This document shows positions 12,663 to 24,199 of a stretch of 64,000 nt of DNA, piece by piece. The stretch covers positions 177,457 through 241,456 of the forward strand of contig LUCM01000013.1 in NCBI GenBank assembly GCA_008360955.1, given 5' to 3'. The DNA is from Fasciolopsis buskii. Its lineage: Eukaryota > Platyhelminthes > Trematoda > Plagiorchiida > Fasciolidae. The stretch's first letter is position 1. Every line of letters starts with the position of its first letter. A program made the position numbers and the translations under genes. A model generated the notes under the pieces. That model was not told the DNA's origin, searched no databases, and saw only the letters and a list, made by a program, of their open reading frames with translations.

Positions 12663-12737
12663 CCACAAAGTATGTGCGGCCAGGCCAGTCCATCCAATGA
12701 CAGTATTTTGTGTTACAAAAAATAACTCAAAATGGAC
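12663..12737 (-). CDS. Possible small exon, unknown protein
   Basis: Exactly 25 codons lie between an acceptor CATATACTCAG and a donor TTTGTGG|GTAGTT, phase 0 at both ends. The residues (NTVIGWTGLAAHTLW) are hydrophobic with Gly and Trp. The frame stays open for another 46 codons beyond the donor, so the true end is unclear. No family is recognised. Confidence 0.14.
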
Positions 12738-12759
12738 CTGAGTATATGGAAGCAATTAA

Positions 12760-14060
12760 TAAAACCACATTAGCATGTATCTGAATCTTTTTGGAATGAA
12801 AAATAGAACGGGATGAGAAGGCCAAAAGTGTCATTATTTATGACCCTTGTTGATTAAAATCCATGAACGGATTAATGATAAGGTTACTGCGACGGAAGAA
12901 TACACCTGGTAGTTGCAGGCGTGTGTCAAATGGCATATCCGCTGGGCAAACTCTAAAGCCTTCCTAGAAGGTAGAACATATGCATAACATAATCAATGCA
13001 ACAGCGCCAGTCCACTTAATCGGATGGGCGTGGGAGATCCCTATACTAATAAATTAGGAGCAGAGGTGCATCCAATAGTCTGCACTCAAAAGTTCCAGTT
13101 TTATTTTGTGGATCCCATTTCGTATAGCCATGAAATCATTCGCCGGGACTAGACCGTTCCGAGATGTCACCATTAAACAAATTCATTTGAAACCAGATAG
13201 AAATCACACTGTGTGTAAAGCTACAACATGCCCAATGACTTAGTTTAATATTATCAGACGTCTATGAGTTATTTGGTGATAAAAGATTTTTTTGCAGTGA
13301 ATCGATGGTTATTAATTTTTCTTTAAAAATTGCTGCCATTTCCTATTGCCGAAATCGGACGCGAAATAATCAAGCATTGTGGATGAAGTTGTTAGTGAAC
13401 GGCTTTTGTTGGAAAATCAAACGTTATTGACAGTCCTAGATTGTTTATTGAACCAATCGAGTCTTTGAGATAGAACGTACAGAAATGATGATTGAAATAA
13501 GCAGTTGTAATCAAGACTGACAAGTGCTCATGAGTTTTATGACTGGATTTTAAACAAAACCGATAGTTACGGTATAGTGTCTAGAATAATTTCTAGCTTC
13601 AAGTTATTCCACGATGATTGTCTGCAATTAATTTGTCGTGACAAGAGCGTTGCTATAAGTACACTACAAGATGGTAACTTTCGGACGTGCGTTCCCATAT
13701 CCTAACAATACACTAGATTGTTGGATTGGTTCCAACGCATCGCATCACCATTAGGGCTTTTTATCCAAGACTGCGGATTCGAAAATAACAGCTAGTTCAA
13801 CCCCGAGATAAGCACAATATTGTGTGTGTTTGTTTTTACACACTTGTGTGCTTTTCCATTGATCTATCTCCCTTCCCCAAATGAGTCTAATGGGTACCGC
13901 CCAGATGAAGTCGTTGCATCTGCTCTTCTGGTTAGTGTTCCATTGAATGTTAAATCAAGGTCACACTCTTGTTTCTGTCGAACACTTTGCCTAGCTTGAC
14001 TTATTTCCTTCCTCTCTGTTCCCATGGCAGAAAGAATCATTTGATTGCTCTTAATAACTA
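12760..14060. other. No supported feature
   Basis: AT-rich non-coding sequence with no ORF over 60 codons, no tRNA-like boxes and no tandem repeat. It is probably intron or intergenic DNA. Confidence 0.5.
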
Positions 14061-14067
14061 TTTTTGC

Positions 14068-14240
14068 CTTTTATTTTTTAATTCCTTCATTAGTTAATTA
14101 AATAACAATGTTCCTCATCTTTCAAGAAGGGGGCCGTGGCCGGCAGAGGGGCTGATAATTGGGGAATTTGACCAGTGGTGGGAGGATTCGAACCCGCGAA
14201 CTTCACCTGCAAACACCCGTTTGGCCACCGCCGGACATGG
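14068..14240 (-). mobile_element. SINE family A copy
   Basis: Reverse-oriented copy. On the plus strand: tail TTAATTCCTTCATTAG, AATAACAATGTTCCTCATC, body GGGGCCGTGGCCGGCAGAGG, then GTGGGAGGATTCGAACCCGC (inverted B box) and TTGGCCACCGCCGG (inverted A box and head). ORFs at 14090-14473 and 14175-14423 are read-through of this element and are not genes. Confidence 0.8.
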
Positions 14241-14860
14241 CCAGCTGACCATATTACAGAAAGACAACAATCTAACGTGATATGCTCTAATTTCACCAAG
14301 ACTACGGCAAAACCCGGGAGTATTCCAAGTCGCTTTTCCTTTCCGATTACTACCTTACATTTGCGTCCTCTGATGATATTATTATTAGTATGTTTTATAA
14401 TGTTATGGTGCAGTAGAGCATAGTATAGTATAGCCACAAACGACCTGTCGAATATCGGATACTTTTCAACCACTTACGATATTTACTTGAATCCACAGAA
14501 TTGTAAACAACGTATCGATACCACCGTTTGTATCAGTTTCAGCTTGTTCTGCCACCCATTAACCGTGCATGAATGTGCCCTGGGTTGGGTTCCACTATGC
14601 AGAAATATTTCGAATCCAAAAGCACCAGCTACTGCCACATTTATGCACTCCGCCAAAAGGCTCTGATTGTTGCTTGGAGGAGGGAGCTTCTAATTCATCC
14701 CAGCTAAACGGCCAAACTGGACCAACTACAAAGGACTTTTTTCATCCTCTCAGGGACTGACTCGTCTGAATTACCGTCTATTCACTGACTATCTCTGAAA
14801 ACAGCCTGTATAGAAATCGACGTTTGGGGACTTACGTGATACACATCCTTAACACACTAA

Positions 14861-15728
14861 TCAAATCAAATTCGGTACTTGTTCGACCAAATGAGTTCCA
14901 CCGCTCAATACCATGAGCCTAAAATAAGAATTACTAATAGGATTCTCCTGCCAATTACTACGAACACAACGGTGTTCAATGACCAAGCGTTTATCCTCAG
15001 TGACCATGTTCCGAAGCCGTATCACAGTACCCACGTCACTGCTGTACAACGAAGATGACCTTTGAATGGTAAGCGGAAGTCGCGCAAAGGTCATACGTAT
15101 TTCCATGTGGTAAATGCCAATCTTGCCTGTAAAATAATCTAAGGCAATTTGCCTGAGGTAAAATTCCTATCTGAAATGTGACTATCCAATTTTCGATATT
15201 CATCTACCTTTGCCCACCTGGTTCTAGACAGGGACAAGACTCGGCTTTGATGAATGAAACACCACTAAGGACCTTGAAGTACTTGCAACTTGCCTGGGTC
15301 TTCACTCGAAAGTAAACGTCGTTCTCATATTCTCATGCGGACAACTCAAGTTCTAAGCAGATATCCAAAGGACGATTCTTAGAACCGTCTCAGTTACCAA
15401 TTTATAAGAAAAGCTCAAGAATGGAGCACCTAGGGGAGAACATCAATGACAGGTCGTTGTAAGCATGAACTCGGTTTCGGCTATTTGCATGCAAGATTTG
15501 TAAGACTGAGATTCTTTAATTCAGTGAGACGCAGGATCGCAGAGCTTCACAGCCAGCTGAGTCGAACGCCAATTTCAGACCGAGGAAGACAGCGATATTA
15601 CGCATACGAAAGCTATTCCTACGTGCTAGAGCGCGCATCTTTTGACTGGGTGCGTTACAATCCCGCATCATCGTTATTTCTTCGTTTGCTCGCGGAATAT
15701 TTAGTTTCATCATTACTTCCATTACCAC
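14861..15728 (-). pseudogene. RTE/SR2-like reverse transcriptase fragment, decayed
   Basis: Three blocks in one order match the RTE-clade reverse transcriptase of flatworms. First (about 15620-15525): NIAVFLGLKLAFDSAGCEAL, matching the conserved FLDxKxAFDSVDR palm motif. Second (about 15480-15440): ANSRNRVHAYNDLS, matching the ALYANSxxRVRAY-type block. Third (about 15100-14910): RMTFARL, then VIEHRCVRSNWQENPISN, matching the post-palm segment with DHRCLRS...SNAEV. Between them a weak EYENDV may be the remains of the YADD catalytic box, with the second aspartate lost. Several stops and frameshifts separate the blocks, so this is a dead fragment lacking the endonuclease. The last block is preceded by TTATTTTACAG and at first looks like a host exon; the motifs show otherwise. 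Family assignment is by memory of conserved residues, not by search. Confidence 0.7.
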
Positions 15729-15769
15729 AACAAGCGGTCGGAGGTATTGCCATTTAAAAACTTAATAGT

Positions 15770-18600
15770 TTCTCAACATGGACTAGGATCATGCTCCGTA
15801 GCACCTCAAAAATCGTCTAACCACCTAGAAGGGGCACTCGTGTTGGCTGGCAGGCGGCTCTTAAATGCACCCTTCCAGCCAAGATGTCCATTCCGGCATT
15901 GCTCTGTCCCAACATCCAATCCCTGTTTACGAAAATGTCAGATCTGTCTCTCGCATTTCAATCACCGATCTATGTTCACATTTGTGTCAACTGCGTACAA
16001 GAATCGTGGCTGGACCCGGATATTGCTGATTCACTCGTGTCGATAGACAGCTTCAAACTCCATCGGCACGACAGCACTTCGGACAAGAAGACTGGAGGCG
16101 GTATGGTAACATATATGAATTCCTTCTGGTCTGTCAAGTTCAAAGTTATTTATGCGTACTCGCTAAACGGAAGTGACTGCCTCGTTACACAGTGTCATCC
16201 TAGGTTTTCTCGCCATACCAGTACAATCATAACGAGCCAATATATTGCCCCTTTTAGCTTGCAGCACAATGTCACATCTTTCTTGACCCTTTTCTAGTAT
16301 TTATTGTTCCTCTTCTTGTGGATAATCTGCATATTCCTATGAATGATATCAATCATGCATCTACCCTAAGACTGACTGCGTTTGATTTAACTAACCTCTG
16401 CCTTTTTCCAGCTAGAAGCGAATACATTTTAGATAGGGTTATTGCGAACACCCTGACTTGTTTTCCCTGGAACTGCGTGCTAAAACTTCAAGCAGTAATT
16501 ATAGTTTGTTTCCGTTAAAGCCAAAGATATACTCTCAGTCAACCTTCCATTCTTTCAGGCAAACAAATTAAATCCGAGTTCGCCCTTGTAACTTTTCACC
16601 CTACAACCTTACTCATCTTCGGAAACCGTATTCACTCGCATCTTCCTGCTTCTCTTTTGAACTATGGTTCAATGAAATTTCAAACTTATCACGGAGACGG
16701 TCAACGCATTCTTCGATATTTTCTGCCCGTCAGAAGCACTATTCATCTCAAATGGCCGTATCTTCACCTAGAAACTGATATATCTAAGAAGATGCAAGTA
16801 GCACTTCTACAACTCCCGTAATAACTCAAGCGTGCGGTATATTTCTAACCTGATAAGAGCTGAAATGAAACGCATGGACACTGCATTCACCAGCCACCTC
16901 CTGAGTGGTAATAAGAACAGACTCCTGTGGCAGGACACTCAACTGTTGTGTGGGAAGAACAAGAAACAAGTGAAATGCTCTGGGGGTGTCAACAGCATTA
17001 ATCATGATTTCATCCATCCCTCCACTTATACTCAGGTCATGTTTGGATACGGTGATGATACGAGGGTTACAAGTTTTTCCAGGGAAGAGGTGCTCGACTT
17101 TGTCCGCACCACTAAAATTACCCCAGCGATTGGTCCTGACAGTCTGTTTTCAGCTCTTTCAAGGCATGGTGCTGTAGCTCTAATGGATGTATTTGCTTCT
17201 GCGATTAACTCGACACCAAGTTCAGCTTCTATCCCTAACTGCTGGAGAACCGTCACTATTATTCACATCAGAAAACCTAGCAGACCTACTGCTTTAGAAA
17301 ACACTTTCACCCTAGCGCCTTAAGATTTTCTAGTCTTAAACTGACGGGGCATGCTATGTTTGAGCGCCTATGTTCTTTTATGTATCCTCCTGACAACCCA
17401 CTTCAGTTTACTTACAAATATAACAGGTCCAATTTTGACGCTGTTGCCTCTAATATTCACCACATTTGTTAGTTCTTAAACGCATCAATGAAATCCTTCC
17501 GTTGCGCCTTTCAAGACTATTCGTCGGCATTTGACTCAGTCCCACGATCTGTTCTACTTCACAAACTGGAAACATTTGGTTGTCCAATTTCTTTATGAGC
17601 ATGATTGTCTGAATGCTTTACTAACCGAACCCAATGCACACGAATGGACGGTAAAATTTCGAAACCGTTGATTAACAACTCAGACGTGCTACAGGGTGCT
17701 GTTCATCCACCGTTTCTCTTCTCTACTTACATCAGCGACTTATTTATTGGCTGCCCTTGCCATCTGTTTAAGTATGTTGATTATGTCACTCTTTCGCAAA
17801 CCGTTTCGAACAACGATGATTTTCAAAGTTTTCCCAACAACCCATCTTCTGTTTAGTATTTCTCTGCACGAGCTGGTTTAAATCTCAACGCATTTCAATG
17901 TTTCTAATTTCTGTTCTCTATCCCTCGGTTGGCCTACCTACTTACCAGGGTTGGCTCTGTAAAATATCTAGGAGTAACTGTTGGCAAAAATCTGAAGTGT
18001 ACTACTCACATTACTACCTGTGTAAAGAATTCCCGACAGTTATCATTTCAAATCAGGAAGCTTCGACAGTACAAGGTGAACCAAAACACCATCTCCCGAT
18101 TTGTATACCAAATGTGTTTTTCCAATCGTATTTCACTGTTCTTCTGTGAGTTTTCTAGGTTACCTTAAAAAAGAATATAAAATTGTTCGCCTGGGACTAT
18201 CAATTATTAGCCGGGTGTCTTTCGTACCACTAACCAAGTTGTCCTTCAATCTGCGGTCAGCAATTATCAGCATGTGAGACATTTGCTCACAAAAGTCTTT
18301 CAGATCGCACGAATCCACTGCACAGCAATCTTTCAAAGTGGCGCTCTCATACTTCGACACGATCCGCTTTTCTTTCCATTCTTTCTAGAACAAATATCTA
18401 GAAAAATTCCACTGCCCCTGTGTACTGCGCATTTTGACAAACCGTGATCGTGTTTTAGCTGAATTGCTGAGCAATTCACCATAATGTGCTCGGATTACTT
18501 CAAGATGAGGTTTCATTTTGTTTTCACATTTTTTCCATGTTTTTCGACTGAAATGTGACATTTTTTGTACACATTATAATGAAATGAAATTGATACAGTA
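15770..18600 (+). pseudogene. CR1/SR1-like non-LTR retrotransposon, decayed
   Basis: Plus-strand remnant of an endonuclease plus reverse-transcriptase ORF. Endonuclease at 15884-16150: CPNIQSLFTKMSDLS, then QESWLDPD (catalytic Glu region), then RHDSTSDKKTGGGMVTYMN. Linker with RSEYILDRVIANT near 16420 and WQDTQLLCG near 16925. RT from about 17040: ITPAIGPDSLFSALSRHG, FQDYSSAFDSVPRSVLLHKL (17505-17565), VLQGAVHPPFLFSTYISDL (17687-17745), KYVDYVTL (17770-17793), then VKYLGVTVGKNLK (17960-17998). The catalytic box reads VDY where the family has two Asp. Stops and shifts occur near 16297, 17322, 17474, 17598 and 17856, so it is inactive. The 3' end is placed near 18600 by loss of similarity; the 5' end is uncertain. 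It belongs to the CR1/Jockey group, close in style to schistosome SR1/pido. Confidence 0.85.
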
Positions 18601-19760
18601 TTTTTCAAGAAAATGACACCATGTTTGTTATTCCTTGCATTTGCATTTTGTTGTTGGTCAGTTAAGATCGCTGGTATACCAGCTTTGCAAATCTAGACGG
18701 TATCTGACCCGACAATCGATTATTTACTAATCGATTTCATTTTTCACTTTTGTCACTCCGCGTTCATTACCTTGCAGTTGTACAATTTTTTAAAGTGAAA
18801 TCGACTAAATGGTTAATTCAATGCTCTTTTGCGGAAATCAGTTGATCAATTTCGATTTTTGCATTCTCTTGAAGTGATTAATCGGTTGAGTGGCGGACAG
18901 ATACGGAGAAATTCCCGGTACACAAGGCTGCTTACTAAATGTTAGACGAGATTCATCGACCACATCGGGATTTCGCTATATCCCTCTCATGTCCGAACGT
19001 GGTTCGCTTTGAAGTGCACCTACCACCTAGCACAATACCATTTGTAGAGGCAATGGTTTCTTCTAAATTCTAGGTTGCTTTTTGCGTGTTCAATCCTGTA
19101 TTTTGTTCGGGGATTTCGAATTTCTAACCCCAAATCAGCCCTGACAAACAAATGACTGAATTCCGCGAATTGTGCGAATTGGATAAGCGCAAATTATCGA
19201 TCGTACGGAGTTCCATTGTAAAATTGATGCAAAGCAAAAGTACGCACTCTGTGCAAAGACGACGTGGGTTTTCTATTGCAACATAGTGAACCTCAAATGA
19301 GGTTTGTGACAAATTGACACAAATCGACAATGTGAAACAGAACAGTGGAATTTTCACTGTGACTGAGACCCCAGGAGTGTTATGGCCGCTGTCTGCAACA
19401 TAGACATTCATGTTGGACTGCGGTAGTGCACGGAATGAAGTAACACGATCCATGGTTAAATGCGCAGAGCAGAGGATCCCAAGGCTCCGGAACCAAATGA
19501 AGTCGGGCTAACCAAGAGCAAATTTATTCTCTGTGCAAAAAAGCTCAAATTTTTTCCACTACATCCCCATAATGAGTGGGCTGCAAATACCGAAAAATCC
19601 CGTGGTAACAAACACGCTTCCATCTTGGTGAGCAACGCCCTTTTTCAAAGTGATTTTCATTTGTACTGCAATAATTTTCATGCTCACTTAGGCATTCCAT
19701 TTGTATTAATCCAGTCACGTTACTTTCGGTTAACTTCTTTGATGTCTTGCAATTTTTTTT
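18600..19760. other. No firmly supported feature
   Basis: Mostly AT-rich sequence downstream of the retrotransposon. A 109-codon minus-strand ORF (19453 to 19124, with an ATG) contains NVYVADSGHN, which recalls an NHL-type repeat start, but nothing after it continues the pattern and a chance ORF is likely. Confidence 0.4.
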
Positions 19761-19761
19761 A

Positions 19762-19925
19762 ATCTTTCATCGTCCACTTTCTTTATTAACGGAACAAGAA
19801 TGTTCATGATTTTCAAGAATAGAATCGAGGCCGACAGAGCGCTCCGAACTGAGCAGCTGACCGGCGTTGGGCAAATTCGAATCCGCGACCTTCATGCGGA
19901 AATGTGACAATGTTGATCGTTTGAT
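19762..19925 (-). mobile_element. SINE family A copy, degenerate
   Basis: Plus strand shows the inverted tail CACTTTCTTTATTAACGGAA, body GAGGCCGACAGAGCG, AGCTGACCGGCGTTGGG and the inverted B box AAATTCGAATCCGCGACC. The A-box end is decayed. It lies immediately downstream of the two-exon candidate at 20147-20591. Confidence 0.62.
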
Positions 19926-20146
19926 AATTGCCAACCATAGAAGTGGGTGAGACCCCCCACCCACCCAACCAGGACAGTGAACGTGCAACGGCGAATTTCA
20001 TACGCTTCCCTTTCCCCCGTGAAATCATTTAGTCTCGCGAAGTTTTGGTGAACAAATCAACATATCAATCTGGTTCCATCATTTGTTTGAAGTTGTTCAA
20101 TAAACGGTTCATCAGTCGATCAGGTCTCCCCGGGCCTATTCCTCAC

Positions 20147-20294
20147 CTTTGAAATCCACATCTCTTTTAACGCCTTTGTGAGTGCCCTAACAGGCCAAGA
20201 AAATAGAAAGCTATTCAGCTTTTCTTCTGGGCAGACGATGAGAAGCAGGGGAAGTTTACAACTGATCAAGGTTTCGACAGTACCATTGGGTTTA
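20147..20294 (-). CDS. Possible exon downstream of a 29-nt intron, unknown protein
   Basis: This is the second of two linked exon candidates. It starts after CTCTAAG and ends at a strong donor, TTTCAAAG|GTGAGG. Joined to 20324-20591 across a 29-nt intron, the reading frame continues without a stop: the split codon AG|T gives Ser, followed by KPNGTVETLISCKLP, then FSWPVRALTKALKEMWISK, ending in phase 0. Two near-consensus donors in one short region plus frame agreement make this the most persuasive coding candidate in the window. I do not recognise the protein. An alternative acceptor, TTGATCAG, lies about 40 nt further in. Confidence 0.33.
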
Positions 20295-20323
20295 CTTAGA
20301 GTCAATTAATAAAATTTTCTTAC

Positions 20324-20591
20324 CTTTCCATCCCAGGACATCCCTGACCCGCCGGATATTCAGAAGACAGAACAACCGAGGATATCAAGCGGTAGCTGCG
20401 AGGCCATTTGGAAACGGGTTTGAATTGAGTGATGTGCGTCAATAAAGACTCTTCCAATGTCTTCCCGAATTCAAGTGTTTTCGCCCCCAAATGCTGATCT
20501 GGCACTTCTGTTGATTGTGATGAAAGTCTACCGAGTCGTATTAGCTTCTCATAGATCGTGATTGGTTCATGATGTGCAACAGTCGACTTGT
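20324..20591 (-). CDS. Possible exon upstream of a 29-nt intron, unknown protein
   Basis: The open frame follows an in-frame TAA and a possible acceptor (GGAATAAG) and ends at an almost perfect donor, GGAAAG|GTAAGA. The translation includes HHEPITIYEKLIRLGRLSSQ, then HLGAKTLEFGKTLEESLL and HITQFKPVSKWPRSYRL. It ends in phase 2, compatible with 20147-20294. The upstream boundary is the weakest point; a second acceptor, ATCAACAG, lies at about 20509. Very short introns of about 30 nt are known in schistosome genes, which fits the proposed organism. No family is recognised. Confidence 0.33.
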
Positions 20592-20699
20592 CTTATTCCG
20601 GAAGGACGCGTCAGACTATCCTTATTTCTAGACAAAATGTAAAGTGGGGCTTCGAAATCAACCTGAAGGCGACTGAGTCTACCAAACCGAAGTAAACAT

Positions 20700-20880
20700 G
20701 CCAAATGGTGGTCAGATGATCAAAATCACGACGTTTCAGTATGCAGGCTGGAGACTAGCATCTTCCTCCTCTGTTAACCAGTTTCCCACTCGGTAGCCTT
20801 CCGCTAACCGTGACCCTCTTCCCGGAAACGACATACTATCGCTTCGTCAATAGTGGGAATAAGAGTAAGATCCAAACGCA
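20700..20880 (+). mobile_element. SINE family A copy, highly degenerate
   Basis: Collinear with the copy at 39421-39602 but strongly diverged: GGTGGTCAGATG (A-box region), CACGACGTTTCAGTATG, CCTCC, TTTCCCACTCGGTAGCCTTC, CTAACCGTGACCCTCTTCCC and finally TCGTCAATAGTGGGAATAAG. The B box is not recognisable. It is probably an old insertion. Confidence 0.58.
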
Positions 20881-23780
20881 TTACTTGTTTACTCAACTGC
20901 GCAATCGCTGAACGATAAAAAGGCAGGTAGTTAAATGTGATTGCCTTGATCACTCCCCTGCCATTGATCCACTTCGCTAGTCACCGATACTACACAAACT
21001 ATTCTTGTTTAACTCTCTACACTAACTTTTGGGATCTCTAGCGAACTATTTGAGTGGAACCGAACAGTGGATTGTCATAGATAAGGTTTTGTCCAATCCT
21101 TCTAGATAACTAATCTGGAGTAGTCCAGGATGTCGTTCTTTTTGTTTCCGTTGGCGCTTTCGTTTTTATCGCTCCTGTTAGATTGATAAAGGATGCATGT
21201 GCGATGTTATGCAGTCCAGACAGCTTTCCAGCTCTGTATAGCACAATGTAAAAGGCAAATGACCAAATCATCTGGTTCGTTGAAACTAGGTCCTATGCAC
21301 AGCATTTGCACCGTAGAAACCGAAAAGTTACCTTTCCGGGATTGAAGTACACAAATGCGACCAAATTAAAGGACGCTTTATGGTAATAAATATAAAAGAT
21401 GATCAAATAATCAAAACTGGCCCATCAACAGTCCACCAACCAGCACTCTGTCAGACATACAAATTCAGCATCCGATATGTGGTTCCACGGGCTATCAAGT
21501 GCAACACAAAACGTTACGGGCAAGTAAATTGAACTGAAAGTAATGGTATCAGACAAATTCTGAATGAAAAACTTCTGATCCGATGATCGTGTTGATTACA
21601 ACGTTGTCTTTTGACTATCGGTTTGTGGTGATATAGAATTAAACTGATTTAGAGAAAATATTTTCATTTTTTGCCTTTTCTACCAACTTTGGTTTTAAGC
21701 TGAACCCAAGTGAACCTTTATACTTTCTCGACCATCATTTCACACAAAAAGCCATGTGTTCCGAATAACCCGTTTTAGATTTGACAGTGGGAGAGGCATT
21801 CAAGAGTCTTTTCCAGTAACATGCTCAGTCCACATTAGGATATTCATTTGTCCAATCCCAAACCGCAGCACCTGACATTTCCCATTCGTAAACACACAAT
21901 ATCAAAACCGAACACCTAGGCTCACCAACGCTTCTTTACCATTTTTCGTATCATTCTTTGACCTTCGAAAACAGGACCATAAAGTTCTAGCACGTGACCT
22001 CGCATTAAGAATTAGTTTCCGTGCTGATCGGATATCAAGCTAAATTTTGCACAAAATCTACGCACAAAAGCTCCTAGTCAACACACTCATTGCACTATCA
22101 CGCTGTCGTGTGGTTACTTCCATCCAAGAATTAATTCCAGTTCTTGTTTTGTTTTTTCCTTAATGCAATTCGCCGTGTTGAAACTCCTTTATACCACAAT
22201 CAGCGCCCCATGCTGACAAGTGAACTCAGTACTGATTGGATTCCATCTTGCTGTTTATGATAAGCATGGCTGTTTGTCTAGACTGTCGCGTTGTTCGGCC
22301 GCTGATTTTTCTTAAACTGAGATTCTAGAGCAAACGACGTTTGTTAAAATCATGTGCTATTACACTCTTCCAAAGTTCATACAAAGATAAATACAATATG
22401 GATACGAACGGCGTTGGCCTTTTCAGAGGTGGAAATTTATCCACCTCGTTTCCATAACCCAGTTTGAAGGTACAATCTTACTCCTTTCCAAGTAGTACAC
22501 TCCTACCCGCGTTGACCAGTCGAGACTATCTATGGATTACCGATAACTAGAGTCTGTTCCCCTATTTATGTGCAGCAAAAGCCAAGTTAGAAACGAACGC
22601 CAGTCAAAAATCAAAATGGACCAACTATGGCCGAAAAGAAGCCAAAAATATAACTGTTTTCGCTAAAAGCATTAAATTTTGATTGATAACGAGGCATATA
22701 GCTCATCCAACAGAGAGAATAGCTTTGACACAAGGGTGGCTTGCGTTAAAGTATCTTGTCGAGTAGCTTCAATCGACTTCAATTCCCGATCGGTAAGGCG
22801 GAATTAGCCAACCAAATTCGATTTTTACACCCATCAAACTTGCTCCAAAAAACCCTAATTTTGGATGTTATCTGAGAGCACAATTTGCTCAGAATAGGAG
22901 ATTACAAGGGTTAATAAATGACCAACTTCAAGTTAAGAATTTAAAACTATATGCAATAGAAAAAAGTCGAATACGAGGAGGTCGCAGATCGCGGAACCAA
23001 GCCAATATCACCTTTTGTCTTTAATCATCTTTTAGGGAAATCTCGCAGATCCCAGCTCAGCATTCTAACTTCGGTCTCACAATCTAGTCCACCGGTTATA
23101 TTTGACTGATCAGTCTCGTGGTTTACCGGGTTTTGAAGGAGTTTTTCACACTCAGAAACACGTATCATCGATTTTTGAGATTAGATAATTTTGTATAAAA
23201 GAATTTTGTATTGCTTTGAGCTCGAGACCCCTCACGAAATGATTATAAATCTGTCCATTTATCATTTGGTCACACGTTATCACTTGGCTTGACTAACCCA
23301 GTCGCTTTCACAAAATCATGTGTATGTGGACCTTTGTGTAAGCACTTCTTACACGGGGTTTCGTGAGAAACTGTTAATAGTAAAACGGTTGATGTTGTCC
23401 ATAAAGCATCGTGTATTCAACTTGCTTTTGGATATTTGATGAGTACAAGTCAAAGGAAATCGTAAGATCGATTGAATTGAACTAATTCAACTCCCGCTTC
23501 CGAACTTAGTGCAAACTTTCGGACGAAGGTTGATCCCGAAAAAAAGAATTCCGTTTTAACGGCATTTTTGTCAAAATGTCGACTACATTGAAATGAGAAG
23601 CAAGTTTCAAATCGGTTCTAGCTGAACTATTCGCAAGATTTTGATAAACTAAGAACCTACATGATTGTATGCAACATGCGTTTGAGCTCGTTATGTGGAC
23701 GACACATCCAACGAGTTCGAAAACAAATTCGGATGAATTGGTTGGGTTAAGAAGTTTCAGTGAATTTCAACCCAATCTGT
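20880..23780. other. No supported feature
   Basis: About 2.9 kb of AT-rich sequence with no ORF reaching 60 codons on either strand and no repeat family recognised. Probably intron or intergenic DNA. Confidence 0.55.
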
Positions 23781-23783
23781 AAG

Positions 23784-23841
23784 ATATATATATATATATT
23801 ATATATATATCATATATATATTATATATATTATATATATAT
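23784..23841. repeat. (AT)n tract with self-complementary blocks
   Basis: Alternating AT interrupted by TT, CA and TT steps. It can fold on itself, as any AT alternation can. Confidence 0.9.
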
Positions 23842-24199
23842 GCGAATAAGGAAAACGTCTTCTTCTCCCTATGCAAATATAAAACTGCTAACGAGAAAAA
23901 TAACCAATAAGTCTTGGGTTACGTTCAATTTTTCATAAACCGACATGGATTGGGTAATATATAGTTTTCATGAGCACTGAAGCCGACTCGTTGCCCAAGC
24001 AGATTCAATGCCAAATGCCAAGAAACATGGGAAGCAAAAATGGGAGAAATTGATGCCACGGAGAAACCCATGTCTATTCGATTGTCTATCAAATGGGAGT
24101 AGAATGGCCGATGACAGAGGTGACGACTTGGGGCACGATGTAACGTGGACATATTGTGTTGCTTCTCTAGTGGCGAAAATGATGCTTAAAGAACCTAGT

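Noticed and set aside
14090..14473. 127-codon minus-strand ORF
   Set aside because: Passes through a family-A SINE; the GSNPPTTGQ-like stretch is a SINE translation artefact seen at other copies too.
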